Source: Micropterus salmoides
Taxonomy: Eukaryota; Chordata; Actinopteri; Centrarchiformes; Centrarchidae
NCBI RefSeq assembly: GCF_014851395.1
Contig: NW_024040817.1
Span: forward strand, 21,220,485-21,284,484
Length of the DNA stretch: 64,000 bases
Direction: 5' to 3'
The position numbers were made by a program, and so were the translations under genes. Under the pieces are notes generated by a model. That model made no database searches, was not told the DNA's origin, and saw nothing but the letters and a program-made list of their open reading frames with translations. Shown here one piece after another: positions 13,401 to 25,400 of this stretch. Position 1 is the first letter of the stretch; every line of letters starts with the position of its first letter.

Positions 13401-16400
13401 GCCCATTAAAAACAGCAAGACAACTGAACACCACATCTGTCCAAACCCAAAGCTTATGTCTGGATCAACAAGAAAAGTCTTGCTTGTGTCGCTGCTTCTC
13501 TCCATCCTGCCTTCATTCAGCCAGATGTGAAAACATCAGCTTTGGGAAGCTCAGTTGTCAAGACAGTACATACTTTGCGGTTTAGCAGTAAGCTCCACTA
13601 GAAGTTGAATTTCTTACCAGTGTAAGAAAAGAACCCATACTGGATTTGCTTTATGACAGTTTTCACCTCATCACTGTTTATGTCATTTGTCTTGCCAAAG
13701 ACTTTGTCGGATATTAGCTGCAAATACAGAACTGTCAAAGTAGCTGGTACCTTCTTGCTGCATAACGAAAGATAGCTCATTTTCCATTTCTCACATTGAA
13801 CAGAGTTCATCAGGGGACTGGATGAGGGCACAAGTTTGTCCTGAATGGTTGGTGACATGCTAAGTCCTAAGTAGCAGGGGAAAGGACATATATTTCCCAT
13901 TCACGAGGCATATCTGTCATCTCATCTTGATTGCCTATCACCTCTGTCATCAGTGTAAAGGTGTCCCTGACCCTGGCTTTGTCCTGGCTCTCTCCTTTCT
14001 CTGGTTATCCTAATTTGTGTTTGTGGGAGTCCGCCAGAGTAATGATTTGCTGTACAGGCTTTGTCTCATTTATCGAAGGGTATTTTGCACTGACAGTGAC
14101 CACCATCTTGCACAAGAAGTCTTAGGAGTCGTAACGGTCAGACCAACCAAAGATCACTCTCTGCCCCACATCTTTCTGACACACACACAATGTCACTTCT
14201 CCCATCAGCGAGAAAGCCAAAAGAGCATCTCACTGAATTTAGGGCTGTGGTCACTTAATATATTGAGCTGGTCAGTGTAATGTGTCACTAATTAATCTTG
14301 CCACTTGATGAATGAAAAGGTTGTTTCAGGAAGCAGTATAGGCCAGGGTCACATTCCTACTTGACAAAGTAGATTTGCTGCTGTAGCACACACCCTGTCA
14401 TGTTTGATCAACACTGATGGCCTGTCAGGCACAGGGGTAAGAGCACTTGAGTGTGTGAAAGCAAATAACCCTGGCCAGTTTGTGCATCTGTTTCATGTTC
14501 ATAAAGAGCATGGGCATGAGCCATGTACGTTAATATTGAGATGTATGACAGCTGTCTGCTCTGGAATGATAAAGAAAAACAATCAGTTTTCAGCAGGGTG
14601 AGAATTGGCCGTCACACCTTATTAATGTTCAGAGTAACTCGGCATATATAATAGGGAGCATGCTATGTGAAATAACCTTTGGTTTACTGACCTCTCCCAG
14701 TACATATTGCAGTTTTTTTGGATTGTCCCATTTCATCATATCTTTTTATTCATGCATATTCATGCCCTTCCCCTGAGTTGATGTGACTTAGCACCAATCT
14801 AATGCATCTTTTCTCAATATTTTCAACCTGCTTATAGATACATGTGTCTATATAGTTATTTGATTTATTTGCAATCCTTTCAAATGCATCTCCTTTAAAG
14901 GACTTTTAAAGGACAAGGTCATATATTCTTTTCACTTGTAAATTAATACATATTACTCCCATGTACTGTATGTCATGTAGAAATAATGAAGTTGCCATTT
15001 TATGAAAGCAGAAACTCACTTTCGGCCCAGGTACATGATCATTATATCATTGCTGATGGATTACTTTCTGATGCACAGACAGTGACTGGTTGTCCAGCTG
15101 CATATACATTTTATATATCTACAGTACTGGGCATTTGTCATTTTAGTGACACAGCTTCTTCACACATCTAAGGTTGCTATAACTGACGTGACCCACATAA
15201 TATACAATAATGCAACATAACGGCACGGTACAACAACACAGCGGAAGACCCATTCACTACAGTAACGTTACTTACTATGGTTACTATAACTGTAAAGTGA
15301 GGCAACAATCTCATTTATTATATGCAGTCTAGCTACTAACCATTTTTGTTATCATCCAATACATTTAGCTGTGCTGACTTTGCTGAGCTTCTCTGATGAA
15401 AGATACACAAATAGTTATTGAAAAGGCAGCAGGCGAGCTAACGGCGACATATGTCGGCTAAATGCAATCAATGTAACGTTTTCATGCAACAAACATGGAT
15501 TAGTTCAATCTCAAGCTGATAAAAATATTACTGTAACATTGTAGTGTAAGTTTACCTGAGTTTCCAGCATTTTGTTTAAGGCTGTCTCAGTGTCATTCTC
15601 TATAGGTAGTGGTTGCAAGCTAAAAACTGTACAGCTCCTTTAACTGTCCAATTCTATGTACTTTTTACAATTGCTTCAATTTAGATTGTGTTTTTATATT
15701 CCGAAACCACAAGCCATGTTTTGACTTTTCTCTTGCTAAACTTTTACAGATTAATGCAAAGTCATGCACCTGCTGCTCTTTTCTGAGTCATAGCTTGAAA
15801 CCAGTGGGGAGGCAAGGCCCCTCTGGGTGTGAGTCATTACCCACAATGCCACCAAAGGTCAAACACTGACTGTGGCAAAGGGTGGCTTTCCCTATCATTA
15901 ATCTTTTCTTCCCTCTCTCTATTAACACTTTTTAATAACCGTTATTAAGGCTTTCTAAGTAGTTTACCCGGGGAGGCTGTCGACACCCTCACCAGCTCAG
16001 CAGTGGGAGACGAATATGGGGAATTAATGCGGACAAATGAAGAAAAATTATTATTTGTTAAATGGGAAAAAAATATTATGGATTCAAAAATGTCATGTAT
16101 CAGTATTTGATGTACCTTTTTATTGTGTGAAGAGAATAATACTACTTGGGTGCTGTCATGAAAAGCCTCTTACTGTGTGACTACATTTTGCAAGCTCAGT
16201 TGTCAGATTTCAGTTTAAAATTACCTGAGCCCAACAGATGCTATGCTCTATTCACATACTCTTTCTTAGTTTTGTATCAGTTATAGCTCTCTCACCCTGT
16301 CAGGGCTCTTTTTTTCACAACCCCAGTTTCACTTTGTCTTCTCCAAATGTTTTTGTTCCTCACACCCCCTCGCTCCCACTGCTGTCCTTGTGCTCATTAA

Positions 16401-19400
16401 ATGAAACCCAGATATGTCAAGTTGCCATGTCACAATGTCTCCCAAGCCCTCTGTTCTTGTGCCTTTTAGTGGATGATGCAATTATTTTCACCAGTTTGAG
16501 TTAATGTCTCAAATTACTACCAATGTTATTGGGGTCTCAAGGGCAGTGTTTGAAAACTACCAGATGAGGACATACATTTAAATTCCCATGATGTGTTTGA
16601 TTAAGCCCTGCCACGAATTCGTTATTAGAAATCATGACTAGTAGTAGCTAAAGCATGACAGTAGTGGCTGTGGAGGTAATATGAAGGATGGAAAGAATGG
16701 GATGAATTTAAAATGCATCATGAACACACTCCCAGTGAATGCCAGGAATCTCAGGTGAATAATACCAGATGTTTCATATAAACCAAAATACCAAGGCAAA
16801 GATTGAGGTGTATCAGTCTTGCATCCATTTCTGAGTATGATGATTGCAATCGGCTGGAGGACAAGATAAACATGTATGATATAGCTAGGTGCAGAGGTGT
16901 TCTTGCTGGCCAGAATTTAAATTTGATCTACTGTTATGTCCACCAAATTAGCTTGCCGGTCTCATGCTCAAAACGGCTGTTACCCATTCTTGGTAATAGG
17001 AGAGGCTTTCCCTCTCCCTAAGGATGAGACACATGTGACCATGTCAAGTTAATATACAAATCTGTTGTTGAAACAACTGGTGTGACTCATGAGACTGTTC
17101 GTGACACAGAGTTCATGGTTTGATGCACTCAGATTATTAACAAAGTTGTCCTGAATTTGAAGTTAGTAGCAGATGCAAATAATGAAGATTGCTGTCGAAG
17201 GAAAATAACACTTTATTCTACAAAACTTCTTAAACACCTATTAAAATTGGTGATTAAATCATCGTCGTCCGTCTTTTTCACTTGCTTTAATAAGATACAA
17301 TGTACTTAATGTTTGGTTAGACTTCTTAAGATGGACAATTGTTGCCTTGAATAATCTTGAGGCATGGGGTTGCCCATTAATGGCGTGGAAGGGGAACCCA
17401 TTGTATCAAGCTACTGCTGCAAATAAAACTTGACATGAATTTCTCTCGAGAAATTTTCTCATCTTTGGTGTATTGAGCCTTCTGTCAGAATCCATAATAA
17501 GGCTGAGCAGATCCTCTCTGTTGCTAATTGTATGTCTCAGAGTTGATTAACACAGGCCCTGTGGGTAAAGTGCTGGTCTACATGCAGACTGATGAAAATG
17601 AACAGAATAGAGTAGGAAGGCCTTGTAAGGTGAACTGTGCTGCGTGGGATAGAGTTCTTCTTCCAATTTGTTTCTCAGAAAGGTCAGCTGCTACAGATGT
17701 TAATGATTAAGTGATTATTGATGAACCATGGTTAAGAGTACTCCAGTACTATCAAATTACCATTGCAGTCCGCTCACATTCACAGTGGACACTTGGATAG
17801 CGCAGAACCAGAGATATCGTCTTTTTAATTCCGTACATTATTCGTCCTTGTCAAAACCTGACACTTACATTACCCATAATGCAACTCTACGACTGACAGT
17901 TCAGCTGGAGATCCTAGTGTGTTGTACTAGTACAGGCTAATGAAGACTCGAGCTGCTAGCCTTAAGCAGAGATGAAGAGCAGACTACAAATGTCTGGTAA
18001 ACTCAGCCAGAGCTTACTCAAGTGACATCACTTGAGGCAATTTATCAGATTTCACACAGCTCCCTTTATAACCTCTGTAAAGTCTTAGTGAACAACGCTT
18101 TTTGAACTTTTTTGTCTATATCACCATGAAGGAATACTGTCAAAGAGTGAAGAGTTCTTTCAACATTGAAAAGCGGACTTAAATTATGTGTTTGTATGTT
18201 TGAGGTGTCACACTGCTTCAGAAAAAGAAAACACTACGCATGATTCATGCCTGGCTCCCTGTCTCTGACTAAACATCATCTGGTTTAATGGTTAATGAAG
18301 GGCAGTGTGTGTGACCTCAAGCACAAGATCTGCGCATATTCTGTCAATGACACATTTATGTTTTCTTCATTGCCCTTACACTGAAGACTGAAGCCTGGAA
18401 ATTCTTGCCTCTTGAATGTCTTTCTCATCAGTATTCTTTTCCTCTCTACTGTGCGAATATTTCACTCACATTTGCCCCAAAAAATACATATGTGCAACAA
18501 GGAAAAATTATTTACGAGCATGGTGTGCGAGTAAACATTACAAGGTACCCTAGGCTACTAGTAGTAAGCTACTATTACACTAATTTATACCAGTTGCTTA
18601 TTCAGCTTGTGGATAGTTAAGCTGCAGTGGACAGATGTAGATATAGCAAGAGCCAGGATGTCTTTGCTAGTGTGCAATACATGCTCCTTCTCTCCATCCT
18701 CTTCCTGAAAACAATATATTCCCTTTGTTCTATTTTACTAAAAATATTGTTCAGTAATCCTGTCTACATTAAGAGTGGCATGGGTGGTGCTGCTGTATCG
18801 TGTATGCATCCTTGGTTCAAAAACTAGTAGTTCCACATTATACAAGCTGCAGTGCGCCAATCAGAGTTTTCTGTGACAATAATGTTTTCACTCATCTGAT
18901 GAGTGATCAGTGTTTTAAAAAGCTGTGTGCATGTTTTAAAAAAAACTTTAAATTTAAAAAAAAAAAAAATTTAATTCTCAGGCCGAGTGTCCATATACCA
19001 GGGTTTTAAAGAGGTGCTATTATGCTCATTTTCAGGTTCAAAATCTTAATTAGGGGTTGTACCAGAACAGGTTTACATGGTTTAATTTTTTAAAAACACC
19101 ATATTTTTCTCATACTGCACATTGCTGCAGCTCCTCTTTTCACCCAATGTGTTGTACGCTCCGTTCTTGAGCTACAGAGTGATGCATCTTACTTGTACAA
19201 AATCTTTGTTGGGAGTTGCACATGCGCAGTTCCCAGGTAAGGACTACTAGCCAATCAGAAGCAGAGAAGGGCGGGTCGTAAGAAACAAGGTAGTGTGATC
19301 CAAATCAAAGCCGCTTCAGACTGCGACCGTAACCTAGCAGATGGTATAAGTTACTCACAAGTCCACAACATCATTGTTCCACATCTTTCCATCAGGACTA

Positions 19401-22400
19401 AACGTTGAACTGTTGCCGTTGTTCTGACGTTCTCTGCTGCCTTGCCGAAAAATGCTACCACAGCGCAAATCGATAGACTCGACTCTGCTCCGTTTTCCAG
19501 TGCAGATAGTACCCAGAGATAGCACGTAGCTTGTTGTCATAGCGCCGCCACACACAACTGCCGCAACGTAATGTTCAATGCGACACACAAACCAGCGATC
19601 CACACAGCTTTCTCTTTAAGTTAAAATGTTTCAACATTCCTCAGAATGTAAAGACAGATGAGCGGTATGAAAACCTTCCAGCTGTGTTTTCCTCTGCTGT
19701 TGTTGCTGCAGCGGTCTGTGTGAGCAGAGGGCTCTGTGAGCGGGCGGCTGGCCGGCCTCACACGCTCCTTACGCGGGTTGGCGCAGACTTCCCCCGCAGC
19801 CACTTGCGGAGCTCCTCAACTCTGAAAATATTCAAGCACTTTTGTTCCGCCATCAATTCTCATAAAACTGTCAATATTCGAAAGCTACACAGCTGATTTC
19901 TCACCTCAAAACTTCTCAGAAGTGGATTTAGTGATGAGTCCATATGAAAACAAAAATATAAAACTTTCTGTTGCTGGCCTCTGTCAGGCGCGCGCAATGA
20001 TGATGCAGTGAATAGTGAATATTCTCTCTGACCAATCAGCAGTCTGTCGTGTTTTCACATTACATTTTAGTATCCCTCAGCTCGCTTGGAACCTCGAATG
20101 AGGTGAGGTGATTCGAAAAAAAGTACCTGGAAGCAGGTACAGGTGCAACATTTCTACAATGGAAAACCAAACAAAGGCGAGTCGTGCCAAAGGGCCTCTG
20201 CTCAGACTAGCCTGGTTTGAGGGCGTGCCTGACCCCCGCAAGCTGCGTGGCAAGCTTTATGACGCGTTTTCATTGTGATGTCACAAGTAAAGGAAGTGAA
20301 GTGCTGGACTACAAACGAGCTGTTTTCAAGCGGTTCAGAGCAGAAGAGGGGAACTCCCTTTGGGCTTTTTCACTTTGCAAACCTGTTACATGCGCAAAAA
20401 AGATATATCACACACACACACAGAGTGTAAATATGTATGTAGGGCTGGGCAATATAACAATTATTGCAATGTAATTTTTTTCTATAACAAATGTTCTATA
20501 AATGTTCAATAAATGTTTGATTTTATTCATTTGAATCATACATGAATTAGGACTTTTTTTTTTTTTTATTGATGTTTATTTTGTTAAAAAAAGAAAAAAG
20601 GACTGAAAAAAGCTTTTACTTGACTTACTGATTTTTCTCATCTATATTTGTTGACAAAGATTTTATCATAATTGTTTTGAATGTTCTAATTTAGACTTGT
20701 GAAGTGATCTGCTGTTTGGCATCAAGTGACCATAAAGAAGAGTTTAAACCACAATTAACCATCAGGTTTCCTCAACTTTCACTCAGGAGCAAACATCACC
20801 CATTAAACTCAAAAGAAATAACGATTTGCTACTTATTGTGATGATTATCAATATTGAAAGATATGCAACTTTTTATCATGATAACATTTTTGGCCATATC
20901 GTTACGTATGTAAGAAATTGTTTGTTAATTTAAAAAAAATCATGTGGGAGCACATGTACTCCTTGGGGAAAAACATCCATGGAAATTAGGGAAATTTCAA
21001 ATGCTGCACAGATATAGCTAGCTCCCTCCATAGTAGTAAAAAAACAAAACGAAAAAACCACCCACAACATATAAACAAAGCAGCACATTCTATGGCAAAT
21101 CACAACCACGTATTATGCATATCGTACATTACACATATTACACACAACCAGTTATAAGAACACAGTGAAGCTATTGAACACACAGCCTCAAGCTACATTA
21201 TTTAAAATTTTAAGTGAGGCAGGCACAAATGAGTTTTTAAAACATTAGGGGTACTATATATCGTCTTCCAGGAGCTCATACTACTATATGGGTCAGGCAG
21301 TATTGTCTTTGCTTACTGAGAACAGACTGTTCATATATTGACTGGAGGGACTGGTGTTCTTTCCTCCCCATAACCTTTGTGGTGGTCTGTACCAGACAAG
21401 CATGCTTCAACTGAACAGTGAGATTTTAATACCATGCTGACATCCCTTACCTGACTATGCTCTCTAACACAGCTTGGTAGAATAAACACATAATCCTCTG
21501 ATCTATCCCATACGCTCTGAGTCTGCTGTAAATGAGAACACACATTTTCAACATGGGTCTTCCAGCTAAAGGTGTTGTCCTAGTGAATGCCAAGGTACTT
21601 GTAAGAGCAGACCTGATTGATGGGTTCCTCAGTTTTTTTTTCTTACATTTAAAATTAGATGGTTGGTTTCACACCACTGCACACAACCCTATATTTCAGT
21701 GAAATAGCCCCAAGAGCTAGTGTCCTTGTGCAGTAGGCTGAGGAAATAAGTGTCATCTGAAAATATCAAAGTTTCTAAGGTGAATGTTCATACACAGCCC
21801 TGTAGGATATTATTGACCCTGACATACTGGATTTGATTAATCGAAAGTGAAATATACCACTTAATTACATAAGGATTGATAAGATTGTGTTTCGTTTTGG
21901 TGGGTAGGAAGGCCTTCCTTCCTACAAAGAGAGCCAGGACAGAGGCTTCCATGTCTACAAGCAGCTACCTTTTTAACAGATCTTTGAGACATTAAATCCC
22001 AAGGAAGAGAGCCCCTGCAGCTGACCCAGGCAGCTGGCCTTACTGTAGAGTGGAGAAATTGGACGATATAGAATTTCCTTAACAGGGTAAAAAAAGTACA
22101 CCTCATGTTATAAAAGATCCCAGGTGTTGATATTTTTCTTATTCTGCAGACCAAAGTTAATATTATCTTAAAGTGAAAAGAACAAGGAACAACGAATATG
22201 TAATATTCTGGATACATTGAGAAGGGCATTACAAGCACACATTACACAACAAAAGCAACACATCAGCCAAACGAAAGTATTGCAGCTACAATGACATTGT
22301 AGCCTCTGCAGTGTTTGCACCACACGGTATTCAGTCTGATCGGTGAGAAGAAAAATGAAGCGCCCACGCACTAAGGAGTAGATAGTGAGCTGATGTTAGA

Positions 22401-25400
22401 GGAACCGCATTCTCTGGAGATGTTGGCTTTGTTTATGACTGCCTGACAGCGAACAAACACGTTAAGTGTCATCCAGTATTGTCCTGTTGTGTTCTAAGTC
22501 ACTATCAGTCTTACCTCTCTTGAGTGACTCTGTGACCTTCACCCTGTCAGATTCGGACTGACAACCACAGAAAGTAGAGAGTCTTCCGCTGGAATTCCGG
22601 ATGTACACATGGTCAAACAAACAATGAAGGACTTTTGACAATGTTCAAGCATGTCGGATCTGCAGCTCAACTACACATTTCCCCGTCTGTATTAAAATGC
22701 ACCTGAGGAATTTATATTTCACCATTATCAAGGGGATATTTTTCATTTGCTTCCTCGTCAACTGTAAGAATAGTATTTTTTTTTTTACTTTTGTACGGAT
22801 TCAGATGCAGTTTGCTCATGCATCAATGTGTAGATATCCATTTAAATAAGTAAATTAAATCCTTTGAGTCATGCTGAAATGACAGTCAAACAATAGATAA
22901 ATAAGATGGATAAGTAATAGAATTTTATCAGTCCTGTTATTAGTTTTGAATCAGTCTTTGTGCTTTTTTGAATACCCCTAGATGATACAGCGGCAGCGGA
23001 GTCTGATGAGTTGGTGGTGGACCGTAGCTATGTAAAGAAGAAGCTGGAGCACGGACTGACACGGATCTGGCAGGTTGGAAAAAATAGCGTACTCTCTCTC
23101 TCTTTGAATGATCTGACCATGTCTCTTCCTCCCTCTCTGCCCCTAGTTTTTCTTTTCATTTACCCCCCCACCTCCTGTTCAACTCGAGAGTTTCTCAATC
23201 GCAAGTTCTCGCCATGAATCGCCCTGTCCCTCTCACTTCTCTCTTTAGGATGTCCAGTTGAAAGTGAAGGCCTACATCCTGGGGACAGACATGTCAAACT
23301 TCAAATACGATGATTTCATAGTGGTTCTGGATGTCATCAGCAGGTACTCCGCTGGTCCTGAGCAGCCAGCTCAACCACTTATTGGTCTTCATTATCTTGC
23401 TTTTTTTTCTCTCAGATGCAGTCTTCTTTTCTCTTTTTCCCCCTTAATTCCCACAGCACTGATTTGCTTTGTCATTTACTCACTAACTGACTCAAATTGT
23501 GCAAACACACATACTCTCTCTGAGAAAGTCCTCATTAGCCCATTTCAACACCCCACTTTGATTATATTTACTCCGATCATGAAAATGTGATACTCAAATA
23601 GGAAGTGCACACACCTTCATTACATTTCTTAAACTGTGGTCAAACTGTGTGTTGCTTGGCCTATTGTTACTGTATGTAGGATTGTAGTCTGTGCTCAGTA
23701 ATTTTGAGGGTTTTAGGAAAACTTAGGTTGACATAGCAGCTCAGAGCAAAGTAAAAGAACAGATGCAGTAAAAACAGAATCAGTAACTTTCTACATAAAT
23801 ATTCAGTGTGTGTATATATATACACTGTATACACAAAGTATATGTTTTCAAGAAATTATGTGAGGATCATGTTAATCTGTTCTGTAAATTTTATGTCTAA
23901 TGACTAATCCATCCCCAAAAGGGAGAAATTTACATTCAGTGTTTGATCTAATAAAGCCACTGTTTAGGTTACAGTAAGTTGTGAAAATGTCAAACTTGGA
24001 TTGCTTACTATAGTTGCAGCGTTGTGTGGCCCCATTTCTTCAATACCACTGGTAAAAGTACATTGTCTGTCCCTTGACAGGCAAGTTACAGTTACCAGAT
24101 AAAGTCAGTTGACATCTTGTCTCTGTGCCCCCGCTGGCTCAGCTGTCAGTCAAACATACGCAGTGATCATCCTCCAGAGACTTTCATGATAAAGGGCTGT
24201 TTCTTTATTCTTGAACAATTTTTTCCCTTTATTGAATGATAAAATAATATGAACAACAAATTTAGAAAATCACTTCTACATTTGTGACCTTAAGGATAGT
24301 TTATGCAGAAGCACAGTAGTCCAAATTCACAATGGTTGCCTCATTGTGTGCATGTGCACTGCGAATAAAGTTATTATCAAGGCTTTAAAGGTTTAATAGG
24401 CAGCCATCAAAGAGTCCAGGTCTTCTCGCTACAAGCTTTCACCTTCTCAGTATTTTCCTTCATCATTGTCTCTGTCATAATGTGTCCCACTATCCTTCAA
24501 CCCTCTCTTCTAGGTTGATGCAGGTGGGGGAGGAGTTCTGCGGCAGCAAGTCAGAGGTCCTGCAGGAGTCCATCAAACGCCAGAGCGTCAACTACTTTAA
24601 AAACTATCACAGGTAAAATGTACCCATTGCTTCTGGATCATTACCTGGATCATGTGACACCTAGATGTGATTTCCGTTCATTCACAGGGTTGATGGGATT
24701 GATTGTGTGTGAACAGTTAGACATAGAGTGCATGGATCTGATGTCCCTGACAGTGCCCCGATTTTACTGAGAGAAAGTTGTTGAGATGAAAGTAGATAAT
24801 TCTTGGATAGCTGGTTATCATGCTTGAAACTTCTACACACAATCACAACCATTGGCTGCCTTCATCATGCTCTATTCCCAGCGAAACCCTGTTTTTGAAG
24901 TAGACGTGCAATTACACAGTAACACTCACTGAGCTGGAAGCACATTTACATCTTGATTACATAACCCCCTGCCAACCACATGAATATGTATGCTTTCACA
25001 CAGACAGTGCCACATCATCAGAGGTGGTTTGCATTGATCAGTGTTCTGATTGTCAGGAATCATCAATAAGATTCTTAAATATTAGATTGCTGATAAGCTT
25101 CCTTTCTGTGGCGCAAAATGGAAAAGGAGGGAAGCACAGAGGCATGATGGGATATGTCTCGAGGTTGGAGGTGATGAGATGGCGGTGAGCGGACCCCCCC
25201 CCAGCACCGTCAGTGAACTTTGACTGGCTGATGCCTGTATTTGTCTGTTACCTGTCTGCAGTAACACACTCTGTTATCGTGATGTATGTATTGTCTATGA
25301 AGATTCTCAGTCATCCAGGTCATAGTTATCCAACAAAGGTTAAAATCAAGGGCAACTGGACTTGGTTGAAGATACTGGAAGACGTTTCGTCCCTCATCCA

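Larger units (their letters stand above)
11759..22981 (+). other. vps50 intron b/c (11.2 kb), transposon-rich
   Basis: Large intron with no host exon found. It holds a TTAA-flanked element (14906-15643), a composite of fish-type DNA elements (19006-20430), a hAT-like element fragment (20440-20915) and a minus-strand LINE relic (about 21210-21880). The stretches 11759-14905 and 15644-19005 are AT-rich with short simple repeats and nothing else I can name. Confidence 0.85.

Noticed and set aside
13598..13900. 100-codon minus-strand open frame in intron b/c
   Set aside because: No family resemblance and no supporting signals; treated as chance.
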